Assembly (NCBI GenBank): GCA_003150235.1
Contig: QAMW01000020.1
Location: forward strand, 8,521-72,520
DNA from: Bacteroidales bacterium
Lineage (GTDB): Bacteria; Bacteroidota; Bacteroidia; Bacteroidales; Muribaculaceae
Direction: 5' to 3'
Length of the DNA stretch: 64,000 nucleotides
Shown here: piece after piece, positions 45,717-54,201 of the stretch
How the letters are laid out: each line of letters begins with the position of its first letter
How positions within the stretch are numbered: the stretch's first letter is position 1
The notes under the pieces: model-generated
Told to the model about the DNA's origin: nothing
Databases searched by the model: none
Seen by the model: only the letters and a program-made list of their open reading frames with translations
Position numbers and translations under genes: made by a program

Positions 45717-45724
45717 TATTTTTC
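45717..45724 (+). promoter_or_regulatory. Candidate -7 box of glpABC
   Basis: TATTTTTC matches 7 of 8 positions of TAnnTTTG, 34 bases before the glpA ATG. A second 7/8 match, GATATTTG at 45639, is less well placed. Confidence 0.4.
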
Positions 45725-45758
45725 ATCATAATACATAAACCAACAAACTGAAGTGACC

Positions 45759-47417
45759 ATGAGCCAAGAAAGTAATCGGCACTACGATGTAATCGTAATC
45801 GGTGGAGGCGCCACTGGTGCCGGCACTGCGCGTGACTGTGCCATGCGCGGATTGAAGACTCTTCTGGTAGAGCGTTTTGACTTTACCGCCGGAGCTACCG
45901 GGCGTAACCACGGGCTTCTCCACAGCGGCGCACGATATGCCGTGACCGACCAGGAATCGGCGACGGAGTGTATAAAAGAGAATATGATACTCCGGCGTAT
46001 AGCGCGTCACTGTGTCGATGACACTGGCGGCTTGTTTGTCACGCTTCCCGAAGATGACCTTGACTATCAGCATAATTTCATAGAGTGCTGCCATAAGGCG
46101 GGTATAAATGCCGAGGCTATCGACCCGCGTGAGGCGGTAAGGCTTGAACCGGCGGTCAATCCCGACATCATAGGGGCGGTAAAAGTGCCCGACGGGGCTA
46201 TCGACCCGTTCCGTCTGACTGTGGCAAACGTGGTTTCGGCGCGCAAGGATGGCGCCGACATACTCACCTATCATGAGGTCGTGGGGTTTGAGCGTGAACA
46301 GAACCGCATAACCGGGGTGAAACTACGCGACAACAAGACTGGAGAGCTGCTCAGCCGCCATGCTGACCTTGTAATCAACGCGGGCGGTATATGGGGACAC
46401 CACATCGCTCAGCTTGCCGGGGTGTCGGTCAACATGTTTCCGGCAAAGGGTGCGTTGCTTATATTCGGACACCGCGTCAACAACGTGGTCATCAACCGAT
46501 GCCGCAAGCCTGCCGATGCCGATATACTTGTGCCGGGTGACACCATTTCGCTCATAGGAACCACTTCCAGCCGCATCCCTTACGACCAGATTGACAATAT
46601 GGACGTGACTCAGGAAGAGGTCGACGTGCTGATGAGAGAAGGGACAAAGATTGCCCCCGTGCTCGCATATACCCGCATACTGCGCGCATATGCCGGTGTG
46701 CGCCCGCTTGTCGCCGCCGACAATGACCCGTCGGGCAGAAGCATCAGCCGTGGTATCGTGTGTCTCGACCATGCCACACGCGACGGGCTTGAGGGATTTA
46801 TCACCATTACCGGCGGCAAGCTGATGACTTACCGTCTGATGGCGGAGTGGGCTACCGACCTTGCTTGCAAGAAACTCGGCAGGGATGTAAAATGCCGCAC
46901 CGCCGAAGTGCCTCTGCCGGGGTCAGAACTGGAGGCTCATGAAGGAGGCACGGTGATGACGCGTCCGAAGGCACATATCATAGAACTTAGCACCGACCAG
47001 AAAGCCGCCGAAGAGCGTCACGGGTCGCTCAGTGCCGAAATCGAATACAAGACACTCGCCGACGAGGCTGTGGTGTGTGAGTGTGAACAGGTATCGGTGG
47101 GAGAGCTGAAATATGCTATCAACCATCTCCATTGCGAGAACCTTATAAACCTGCGCCGACGCACCCGTCTCGGTATGGGCACGTGTCAGGGAGGTCTGTG
47201 CGCTTGCCGCGCAGCAGGCATCCTGGTTAATTCCAACCGGTGTGCGGAGCGCACGTTGCGCGACCTGTCATCGTTTATCAACGAGCGATGGAAAGGCATG
47301 TATCCTGTCGCCTGGGGCGAGTCGCTTGTCGAGGGACAGTTCATGTCGTGGCTCTACGAGGGGGTATGCGGGCTTGACGAGATTGCTCTCCCGGAGGATA
47401 AAATTGACGCAAAATAA
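45759..47417 (+). CDS. glpA: Anaerobic glycerol-3-phosphate dehydrogenase subunit A
   Basis: GlpA oxidises glycerol-3-phosphate to dihydroxyacetone phosphate with FAD. The 552-residue product has the FAD-binding VIVIGGGATGAGTARD at the N-terminus and the DAO-family FTAGATGRNHGLLHSG. The C-terminal BFD-like iron-sulphur domain has cysteines in VCECEQVSV and GTCQGGLCAC. An in-frame GTG at 45753 exists, but the ATG is preferred. It is followed after 8 bases by glpB. Confidence 0.95.
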   Translation: MSQESNRHYDVIVIGGGATGAGTARDCAMRGLKTLLVERFDFTAGATGRNHGLLHSGARYAVTDQESATECIKENMILRRIARHCVDDTGGLFVTLPEDDLDYQHNFIECCHKAGINAEAIDPREAVRLEPAVNPDIIGAVKVPDGAIDPFRLTVANVVSARKDGADILTYHEVVGFEREQNRITGVKLRDNKTGELLSRHADLVINAGGIWGHHIAQLAGVSVNMFPAKGALLIFGHRVNNVVINRCRKPADADILVPGDTISLIGTTSSRIPYDQIDNMDVTQEEVDVLMREGTKIAPVLAYTRILRAYAGVRPLVAADNDPSGRSISRGIVCLDHATRDGLEGFITITGGKLMTYRLMAEWATDLACKKLGRDVKCRTAEVPLPGSELEAHEGGTVMTRPKAHIIELSTDQKAAEERHGSLSAEIEYKTLADEAVVCECEQVSVGELKYAINHLHCENLINLRRRTRLGMGTCQGGLCACRAAGILVNSNRCAERTLRDLSSFINERWKGMYPVAWGESLVEGQFMSWLYEGVCGLDEIALPEDKIDAK

Positions 47418-47425
47418 TTACGGTT

Positions 47426-48679
47426 ATGAAATATGACTCAATAATAATAGGTGGAGGTATCAGCGGACTGGTATGCGGTATAAAGATGCTTAAAGCGGGC
47501 AAGAAAGTAGCTATCGTGTCTTCAGGTCAGAGCGCCCTTCATTTTAATTCAGGATCAATCGACCTTTTCGGTAGAAAAGATGGCAACGATGTAAAGCATC
47601 CGCTTGATGAGATTGCCCGGGTGCCTGAAGGGCATCCCTATAAAAAACTCGGCATAGACACGGTGAAAAAGCTTATTCCCGAGGTAAAACCTCTATTTGC
47701 AGAGGCGGGAATAACACTTGTAGGGAAAGAGGATGAAAATCATTACCGTCTTACCCCGACAGGTATTTTTAAGCCGGCGTGGATGTCGATGCTCGACTAT
47801 GTTGCCGTGGAGTCGGCGGAAAATTTGCCCTGGGGGAAGGTGGCGATCATAAATATCACAGGCTATCTTGATTTTTATCCCGACTTTATCGAGCGGGGGC
47901 TTAATCAGGCGGGTCTTGAATGTGAGCGGCGTGATTTCACTATCCCCGAGCTTGACACACTGCGTAAAAGCTCCACGGAGATGCGCGCCACAAACATAGC
48001 GAGGTTTATCACCGGCAACGTGATAAAGCGTTTCGCCGCCGAGGTCAACCGTATAGTCACCGAGACAAAAGCCGACACGGTGATAATGCCGGCTATCATA
48101 GGTCTGTTTGATGAAGAGCCGGTAAAGCTTCTGAAGGAGCAGGTGAAATGTCCGCTCTACTATGTGTCAACCATGCCGATGTCGCTTTGCGGAATGCGCG
48201 CCCAGATGCGTCTGCGCAATCATTTCCAGCATCTCGGCGGCTCATACCTGTTAGGTGACACTGTTGCTTCCGGTGAATTTGATGGAAGTCGTCTGACCAG
48301 TATCCGCACCGTCAATCTCGGCGACATGACTCTTGAAGCCGAACAGTTTGTACTTGCCACCGGCAGTTTTTTCAGTCACGGTCTTGAGGCGACACCCAAT
48401 AAGGTATTTGAGCCGATATTCCGTCTCGACGTAAATGTCGACGGACCGCGCAGCGGATGGTGTGACATCGACCTGTATAACCCCCAGCAATATATGCGTT
48501 TCGGTGTTGTGACCGACGATTCGTTTCATGTCTACAAGGATGGGAAACGTGTCGACAACATGCGGGCTATCGGCGCGATTGCAGGCGGTCATGACGCGCT
48601 CAAAGAGGGGTCGGGTGGCGGCGTGGCGGTATTGACCGCACTCAAGGTGGCTTCCGACATTGTTAACGAGTTAAAATAG
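47426..48679 (+). CDS. glpB: Anaerobic glycerol-3-phosphate dehydrogenase subunit B
   Basis: GlpB is the second flavin-binding subunit of the anaerobic G3P dehydrogenase. The 417-residue product starts with a Rossmann motif IIIGGGISGLVCGIKML, followed by SSGQSALHFNSGSIDLFG, characteristic of GlpB. The C-terminal half contains GEFDGSRLTSI-type FAD-domain segments and an end rich in Gly (EGSGGGVAV). It is 8 bases after glpA and 10 before glpC. Confidence 0.93.
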   Translation: MKYDSIIIGGGISGLVCGIKMLKAGKKVAIVSSGQSALHFNSGSIDLFGRKDGNDVKHPLDEIARVPEGHPYKKLGIDTVKKLIPEVKPLFAEAGITLVGKEDENHYRLTPTGIFKPAWMSMLDYVAVESAENLPWGKVAIINITGYLDFYPDFIERGLNQAGLECERRDFTIPELDTLRKSSTEMRATNIARFITGNVIKRFAAEVNRIVTETKADTVIMPAIIGLFDEEPVKLLKEQVKCPLYYVSTMPMSLCGMRAQMRLRNHFQHLGGSYLLGDTVASGEFDGSRLTSIRTVNLGDMTLEAEQFVLATGSFFSHGLEATPNKVFEPIFRLDVNVDGPRSGWCDIDLYNPQQYMRFGVVTDDSFHVYKDGKRVDNMRAIGAIAGGHDALKEGSGGGVAVLTALKVASDIVNELK

Positions 48680-48689
48680 CGCAGGCATT

Positions 48690-49943
48690 ATGGAAGAATA
48701 TCAAGAAAATACTGTAAGCAAGAATAATTTTGAGGAATGTATCAAGTGTACGATATGTACCGTCTATTGTCCTGTGACAGCCGTTAATCCGGATTATCCC
48801 GGACCTAAGCAGGCGGGACCCGATGGTGAGCGTTACCGTCTTAAAAAACCGTTCTTCTACGACGAAGCTCTGAAATATTGTCTGAACTGCAAGCGTTGCG
48901 AGGTGGCATGTCCGTCTAATGTCAAGATAGGCGATATAATACAGTCGGCACGTATCAAATATAGCAAGCATGCCCCGACACTGCGCGACCGTATGCTTGC
49001 CAGCACGGATTTCATGGGCACTGTCGCGACTCCGTTTGCTCCCGTGGTCAACGGCATGTTGCGTCTGAAGCCGGTAAAGAAAATCATGGACTCTGTACTG
49101 AAAATAGATGACGGGAGAACCTTCCCGACTTACGCCCGTCAGACATTCACCTCGTGGTATAAGAAACACGCTGCTTCCGGTCAGGCATCATACAAAAATC
49201 AGGTTGTGTATTTCCACGGTTGCTACGTGCAGTATAATTATCCTCAGCTCGGCAAAGACCTGGTGACGCTGATGAATGCGGTAGGTTACGGCATTCAGCT
49301 GCTTGAAAAAGAGAAATGCTGCGGTGTCGCCAAGATTGCTAACAAACTTGTGAAGGAAGCTACGCGCGACGCAAATATCAATCTTGAGTCGATAAGGAAG
49401 GCGGTGAAGACTGACAAGATGCAGGTAATCGCTACAAGTTCGACATGCACGTTCACGATGCGTGACGAATATCTCCACATCCTCGGAATCGATAATCTCG
49501 ACGTTCGCGACGATATCATGCTTGCCACCCGCTTCCTATATAATCTTATAGATGAGGGAAAGGTAAAGCTTGTGTTCAGGGATGATTTCCACAAGCGCGT
49601 TGCTTATCACACGCCGTGTCACATGGAAAAACTCGGATGGTCGATTTACTCTACCTCGCTGCTTAAGATGATTCCCGGACTGGAGTATGTGCCTCTCGAC
49701 TCACATTGCTGCGGTATAGCCGGCACTTACGGATTCAAAAAGGAAAACTACGAGTATTCCCAGGGCATAGGCAAGCCGCTTTTCGACCAGATAATCAACA
49801 GCCGGGTCGACCTTGTCGCCACCGATTGCGAGACATGTAAGTGGCAGATAGAGATGTCGACAGGAATGCCTGTAGCCAACCCCGTGTCGATACTCGCCGA
49901 GGCAATCGATATTGATAAGACCAAGGCGGCAAATAATTGCTGA
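48690..49943 (+). CDS. glpC: Anaerobic glycerol-3-phosphate dehydrogenase subunit C
   Basis: GlpC anchors the dehydrogenase to the membrane and passes electrons to menaquinone. The 417-residue product has two 4Fe-4S motifs (Cys17, 20, 23, 27 and Cys64, 67, 70, 74) and two CCG-type cysteine motifs (KCCGVAKIA and HCCGIAGTYGF). This is the heterodisulfide-reductase-like layout. It is last of glpABC and is followed by a hairpin shared with the convergent gene. Confidence 0.94.
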   Translation: MEEYQENTVSKNNFEECIKCTICTVYCPVTAVNPDYPGPKQAGPDGERYRLKKPFFYDEALKYCLNCKRCEVACPSNVKIGDIIQSARIKYSKHAPTLRDRMLASTDFMGTVATPFAPVVNGMLRLKPVKKIMDSVLKIDDGRTFPTYARQTFTSWYKKHAASGQASYKNQVVYFHGCYVQYNYPQLGKDLVTLMNAVGYGIQLLEKEKCCGVAKIANKLVKEATRDANINLESIRKAVKTDKMQVIATSSTCTFTMRDEYLHILGIDNLDVRDDIMLATRFLYNLIDEGKVKLVFRDDFHKRVAYHTPCHMEKLGWSIYSTSLLKMIPGLEYVPLDSHCCGIAGTYGFKKENYEYSQGIGKPLFDQIINSRVDLVATDCETCKWQIEMSTGMPVANPVSILAEAIDIDKTKAANNC

Positions 49944-49972
49944 TAATGTAGTCTATATAGGAAATTTAAAAG

Positions 49973-50010
49973 TTACGCCCTGTGTCACGATACTGCGACA
50001 CAGGGCGTAA
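49973..50010. terminator. Convergent-gene hairpin terminator
   Basis: A perfect 14-bp stem (TTACGCCCTGTGTC with GACACAGGGCGTAA) and a 10-base loop lie between glpC and the convergent gene ending at 50040. The T-rich flank (CTTTTAAATTT on the minus strand) favours termination of the minus-strand gene; the plus side has only a weak T run. Confidence 0.85.
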
Positions 50011-50039
50011 AGTTATTACCGTAAAGTAGTGACGGCGGA

Positions 50040-52403
50040 TTATTTCCTTACAACCGTCTTACGGGCGGTGCCGTCGGAATATTTTACCACATATATGCCA
50101 TCTTTTGCATCGGCGGCATTTATGCGGCGACCGTTGAGGTCGTAGATTCCGGTGATTTCAGCCCCATTTTCAGCAGTGATGCCGGAAATGCCTACAGTGC
50201 CCTCTTTGACAGGAATTGATACTTCCACGCCGGGACCTTTTACAACCACGTTGCCTTCGGCGATTACATCAGCATAGTTGTGCTTTACCGTGAGCACACA
50301 TTTGTTGTAGCGGCCTGTGACGGTAGCCTCGACACCGGCAGGAACTTCAACTGACAACTTGCTGCCGTCATAGTAGCTGCCAAGTTGTACTTCCACAGGT
50401 GTGTTAGAAAGCGTAATCTCTTCAGTGTCGGTGGTGAGCCAGGGATATTCGGCGTCAAGACCGATGGCAAATGATGCATAGGGGTCAACGTAATCGCCGT
50501 CTGCTTTATATACCATAGGCTTTATGCTGTAGTATTCGCCACGGTCGGTGTGACCGCTCAGGTCGATATGGTTCATGATATATCCGAGACACATATAGTT
50601 GGGGTCGGGTTTTGCCGACTGCAGCGGAACAAAATATTCGACCTTATCGGAACGGAATCCTTTTATCATGATAAAGTATGCGGGATGTTCTTCTGTGGCG
50701 CTGATTACAACCGGTTCGTCAAAGTTGAACGGTAGGCAAAGATAACCTTTCGCGTCATTGTACTGAGCGATAAATTCCGAGCCTTTCAATGTCGTTGATG
50801 CAATCTCGGTAAGTGACTCGTAGGCGGCAGACATCTCACTGTCCAGAGCGTAAATAGTCGCTGTAAATTCAGCCTCAGGATCAACCTTACCCCAACCGAA
50901 TGCTGTAATTCCGTTTACTACGAGCGGCGCTTCCGTTGCCATGAATAAGTTGGCGATTCCTTCAAGATGTGAGTAGTTGCCTTCCATAGGCTCGGCTCCA
51001 TTGAGTGAGTAGTTAAGCCAATACTGGTCGGTGTGGTTGTTATAGCCGAATACAGGTATCGCGTTGTCACCGATAGTTTCATCATCGCAAGTGATAAATG
51101 TGAATCCGCTGTTATTGAGTGCGAAGGGGAATAAAGTAGCCTCAAACTCCGTGCCGTCGTTGAGGGTACGCTCAACCTTTCCTCCCGCCTGGAAATAAAC
51201 ATAAGGCGCGGTGTAGCTGCCGGGGGTGGAGTTGGGTGCCGATGCGGTGAGGGTAGGAGGATAGAAGAAATTATTGCGCATACTTGCCTCGCTTGAATAA
51301 TCAGGGATATATGTCACTGTAAGTGCCTCGGGATTATTATCAGTTACAAAATCTGCCGTGACGGGGTCACAATAAGTCCATTCATATTCTGCGCCATCGA
51401 TATATGTCATATTGGTCCATGTAAGCGGTGCATATACAGGATACATCGCGATATCTGCGGTCAGACATGTGAGTGAGGCGCTGCGTGTGAATCCCCAGTA
51501 TAGAGTGGAGAATGGATCCAGGTATGATACATCTTCGAGTGCGGGATAACCTACTCCTACCGCATCAATAAACATGGAATTTCCGTCAATACCTACATAA
51601 CGGAATGCAATTTTTGCTTTCTTTCCGGCGATTTTATCGAGTGACATGCTCTTTTTCTCCATGCCTGCAGGAGTCTCATCATATAATTCCAAGAGAGTCA
51701 TGCCTTTGTAGTCGTCGACATAGTCATGAAGCATTATCCATTCTTCTCCTGCGGGCTGTGCCCATATCTGTAGGGTTGCGGATACGGTGGGTTCGCCGAT
51801 GAACACCATATTCTCCCAGTCAACATTATCAAGATTAAACAAAAATACGGGATCAAGATACAGCCAGTATGACAGATTAAATCCTTCGGCGATTTCTATT
51901 TCCGGAGTGATAAGCCATTCATCCTGTTTTACCTCGGAGTAATTGATAGCATACGAATATATGCCGTCGGCAGGTGCCGGAAGACCGAAACTTGTATTTG
52001 GAAGGCATGGTGTCCAGCTTTCGCTGCGCTCTACTTCGCCGCGCATGTCGACTGTCCAGCCTTCGGGGGTCCATTCAAGGTCTTCACCGTCCCAGCCTTC
52101 AAAACTTTCAAAGAGCACAAAGCCTTGGGGAGCCTTTACCCCCCCTATCGGGGAGCGCATAGCCTTGATAGATTGAAGGTTGCGGCTTTCTTTCCCAATG
52201 ACGTGAAGTTTTTTGATACCATTTTCAACAGTTGAAGTGACGCCGGGTGCAATCTGCTTTACATTTTTTGCAGGCGCATTGTTGATGCGAGTCACTTTCA
52301 GATTGTCGCTTGCGTTGACTCTTTGCAAATCATTGGCGGGAGTTGCCGCAATGACCGTGAGTGCAGCGGAAGCGATTACACTTGTAAGTAGAATATTCTT
52401 CAT
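50040..52403 (-). CDS. Secreted choice-of-anchor/cleaved-adhesin-like protein with C-terminal sorting-like tail
   Basis: This 787-residue secreted protein has a signal peptide (about 1-20). The region at about 95-290 (FVLFESFEGWDGEDLEW, DEWLITPEIEI, KAKIAFRYVGIDGNSMFIDAVGVG) matches the cleaved-adhesin or choice-of-anchor J beta-jelly-roll. The middle (290-640) is beta-rich and not recognised. The C-terminus (about 740-787) reads ITGIYDLNGRR then DGIYVVKYSDG and KTVVRK, like a type IX secretion sorting domain. It has no enzymatic motif, and a role as a surface or secreted adhesin or binding protein is inferred. It interrupts the glp cluster in opposite orientation. Confidence 0.8.
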   Translation of the reverse strand: MKNILLTSVIASAALTVIAATPANDLQRVNASDNLKVTRINNAPAKNVKQIAPGVTSTVENGIKKLHVIGKESRNLQSIKAMRSPIGGVKAPQGFVLFESFEGWDGEDLEWTPEGWTVDMRGEVERSESWTPCLPNTSFGLPAPADGIYSYAINYSEVKQDEWLITPEIEIAEGFNLSYWLYLDPVFLFNLDNVDWENMVFIGEPTVSATLQIWAQPAGEEWIMLHDYVDDYKGMTLLELYDETPAGMEKKSMSLDKIAGKKAKIAFRYVGIDGNSMFIDAVGVGYPALEDVSYLDPFSTLYWGFTRSASLTCLTADIAMYPVYAPLTWTNMTYIDGAEYEWTYCDPVTADFVTDNNPEALTVTYIPDYSSEASMRNNFFYPPTLTASAPNSTPGSYTAPYVYFQAGGKVERTLNDGTEFEATLFPFALNNSGFTFITCDDETIGDNAIPVFGYNNHTDQYWLNYSLNGAEPMEGNYSHLEGIANLFMATEAPLVVNGITAFGWGKVDPEAEFTATIYALDSEMSAAYESLTEIASTTLKGSEFIAQYNDAKGYLCLPFNFDEPVVISATEEHPAYFIMIKGFRSDKVEYFVPLQSAKPDPNYMCLGYIMNHIDLSGHTDRGEYYSIKPMVYKADGDYVDPYASFAIGLDAEYPWLTTDTEEITLSNTPVEVQLGSYYDGSKLSVEVPAGVEATVTGRYNKCVLTVKHNYADVIAEGNVVVKGPGVEVSIPVKEGTVGISGITAENGAEITGIYDLNGRRINAADAKDGIYVVKYSDGTARKTVVRK

Positions 52404-52434
52404 AATGATTGGTTTGTATATGAATAAGAAATTG

Positions 52435-52442
52435 CAAAGGTA
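52435..52442 (-). promoter_or_regulatory. -7 box of the secreted protein gene
   Basis: On the minus strand TACCTTTG exactly matches TAnnTTTG, about 31 bases upstream of the start codon at 52403. Confidence 0.6.
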
Positions 52443-52576
52443 TGAATAAAAACCGATTATACCACTATGTTATTTGAAATTAACATTATATGGTATAAAA
52501 TATGTTGGATTTGTAATGTCAGGCGGTTTTTATGATAATTAAATATTTTTGAAAAATCCATGAAATATCGTGTACC

Positions 52577-52584
52577 TATTTTTG
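52577..52584 (+). promoter_or_regulatory. -7 box upstream of glpT
   Basis: TATTTTTG is an exact consensus match. A TTTG lies at 52548-52551 with a 25-base spacer, longer than usual. The leader to glpT would be about 170 bases. Confidence 0.55.
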
Positions 52585-52585
52585 C

Positions 52586-52610
52586 TGTCGTAATCAATAA
52601 TATTACGACA
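52586..52610 (+). promoter_or_regulatory. Inverted repeat at the glpT promoter start site (candidate operator or leader hairpin)
   Basis: TGTCGTAAT (52586-52594) and ATTACGACA (52602-52610) form a perfect 9-bp dyad with a 7-base spacer. It begins one base after the -7 box and ends directly at an ATG (52611). The position suits a repressor operator or a 5'-end hairpin. Confidence 0.5.
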
Positions 52611-52694
52611 ATGAAAAAGATAATTGTTTTCCGGAAGGTACAGTCGGGAGTGTTTATAACTTTTATTAACCTAAAAACGAACAAAACTTGCTGA
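52611..52694 (+). CDS. Possible 27-residue leader peptide upstream of glpT
   Basis: A short reading frame starts MKKIIVFRKVQSG and ends NKTC. It begins right after the inverted repeat, about 25 bases after the predicted -7 box, and stops 68 bases before glpT. It could be a leader peptide or a chance frame; no codon or homology support can be shown. If translated, it would be basic and partly hydrophobic. Confidence 0.25.
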   Translation: MKKIIVFRKVQSGVFITFINLKTNKTC

Positions 52695-52697
52695 GTA

Positions 52698-52712
52698 TTG
52701 TTACAATGTTAT
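52698..52712 (+). promoter_or_regulatory. Candidate shared operator upstream of glpT
   Basis: TTGTTACAATGTTAT lies 50 bases upstream of the glpT start. It is the counterpart of the motif upstream of glpA at 45669. Confidence 0.3.
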
Positions 52713-52762
52713 CCAAACCTAAACAGGACATCAAATCATCATCAACTAATATCTGATAATCA

Positions 52763-54151
52763 ATGTGGAAATTTTTAGCTCCGCCCGCCTATAAGCCTGA
52801 ACAGACAGGCACAGAGGCTGATGCACGTTACAAAAGATTGAGGTGGCAGGTGTTTATCGGTATATTTATCGGTTACGCCGGCTTCTATATCGTTAGAAAG
52901 AACTTTTCGATGGCGATGCCTGAACTCGGCAATTTCGGCTATGAGACAGGTGAGCTGAGTATTGTGCTGTCAATGAACGCCATCGCTTATGCGTTGTCAA
53001 AATTCCTGATGGGCAGCGTGAGCGACCGCAGTAATGCGAGAGTGTTCCTCCCGCTTGGTCTTGTGCTTGCCGCCATCTCGATGGCATTCATGATCGTGCC
53101 GGTAGTGGCACTCGGCCCTGACCAGAAGCCGCTTGCCATAGCTATCATGGCGATTCTCAACTTCCTGGTCGGGTGGTTCAACGGCATGGGGTGGCCTCCG
53201 TGCGGTCGTGTGATGACACATTGGTTTTCGGTAAAGGAGCGCGGCACGAAAATGTCGATATGGAACTGCGCCCATAATGTAGGCGGCGCGCTTGTCGGCC
53301 CGATGGCTGTCTATGGCGCAATATGGTTCGGACACTGGTTCTACGGTTCCAACAAGGAGTATTACTTCCTTATCGGTACATACGCTTTCCCCGCCGCAGT
53401 GGCAATTTTCATCGCAATCCTTGCCTACTGTCTTATCCGTGACACCCCGCAGTCATGCGGTCTGCCCTCGGTCGAGAAGTGGCGTAACGATTATCCTAAA
53501 AACTACAGCGAGAAGCAGGAGACTGTGCTCACCGCAAAGGAAATTTTCTTCAAATATGTGCTTAACAACAAACTGTTGTGGTATATCGCCATAGCAAATG
53601 CGTTTATCTACATGGTGCGTTACGGATGTCTTGACTGGGCACCTACCTATCTTAAAGAGGCACAGGGCTATGACATCAAGCAGGCAGGCTGGGCTTACTT
53701 CGCCTACGAGTTTGCGGCAATTCCCGGCACACTGGTGTGTGGATGGATGAGTGACAAGGTGTTCAAGGGCCGCCGTGCGCTCCCGACCATTATCTTCATG
53801 GGGTTTGTAGCTCTGTTTGTGTTCCTCTATTGGACATTCTCCGACAATTACGTGATAGTGACCGCCTCTCTTGTGGCAATCGGTTTCTTTATTTACGGAC
53901 CGGTGATGCTTGTAGGCGTCCAGGCACTTGATCTTGCCCCGAAGAATGCTGCCGGTACAGCAGCCGGTCTTACCGGATTTTTCGGATATTTCTTCGGCAC
54001 GGCAATTCTTGCCAATATAGTGGTAGGTTATGTGGCACAGACTGCCGGATGGAACTGGACATTCATCATGCTTATCGGCGCATGTCTGCTGTCAATGGTG
54101 TTCATGGGTCTTACCTACAAGGAAGAGCAATATCTTGTAGAAAAGAAATAA
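52763..54151 (+). CDS. glpT: Glycerol-3-phosphate transporter (OPA/MFS family)
   Basis: GlpT exchanges external glycerol-3-phosphate for phosphate across the inner membrane. The 462-residue product has 12 predicted helices. Organophosphate:phosphate antiporter features include GYAGFYIVRKNFSMAMPEL near residue 40 (with the conserved Arg), GWFNGMGWPPCGRVMTHWF near 140, and GTAAGLTGFFGYFFG near 400. It is followed by the phosphodiesterase after 50 bases and works with glpABC. Confidence 0.92.
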   Translation: MWKFLAPPAYKPEQTGTEADARYKRLRWQVFIGIFIGYAGFYIVRKNFSMAMPELGNFGYETGELSIVLSMNAIAYALSKFLMGSVSDRSNARVFLPLGLVLAAISMAFMIVPVVALGPDQKPLAIAIMAILNFLVGWFNGMGWPPCGRVMTHWFSVKERGTKMSIWNCAHNVGGALVGPMAVYGAIWFGHWFYGSNKEYYFLIGTYAFPAAVAIFIAILAYCLIRDTPQSCGLPSVEKWRNDYPKNYSEKQETVLTAKEIFFKYVLNNKLLWYIAIANAFIYMVRYGCLDWAPTYLKEAQGYDIKQAGWAYFAYEFAAIPGTLVCGWMSDKVFKGRRALPTIIFMGFVALFVFLYWTFSDNYVIVTASLVAIGFFIYGPVMLVGVQALDLAPKNAAGTAAGLTGFFGYFFGTAILANIVVGYVAQTAGWNWTFIMLIGACLLSMVFMGLTYKEEQYLVEKK

Positions 54152-54201
54152 GCTTGCGAAATTAAAATAATCAGATACCTAAAATCCAATTTTTTAAATC
54201 T

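Larger units (their letters stand above)
52404..52762. other. 359-bp divergent intergenic region before glpT
   Basis: This AT-rich stretch holds a minus-strand -7 box for the secreted protein (52435), a plus-strand -7 box (52577), a 9-bp inverted repeat at the predicted transcript start (52586-52610), a possible 27-codon leader ORF (52611-52694) and a glpA-like motif (52698-52712). Confidence 0.6.
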
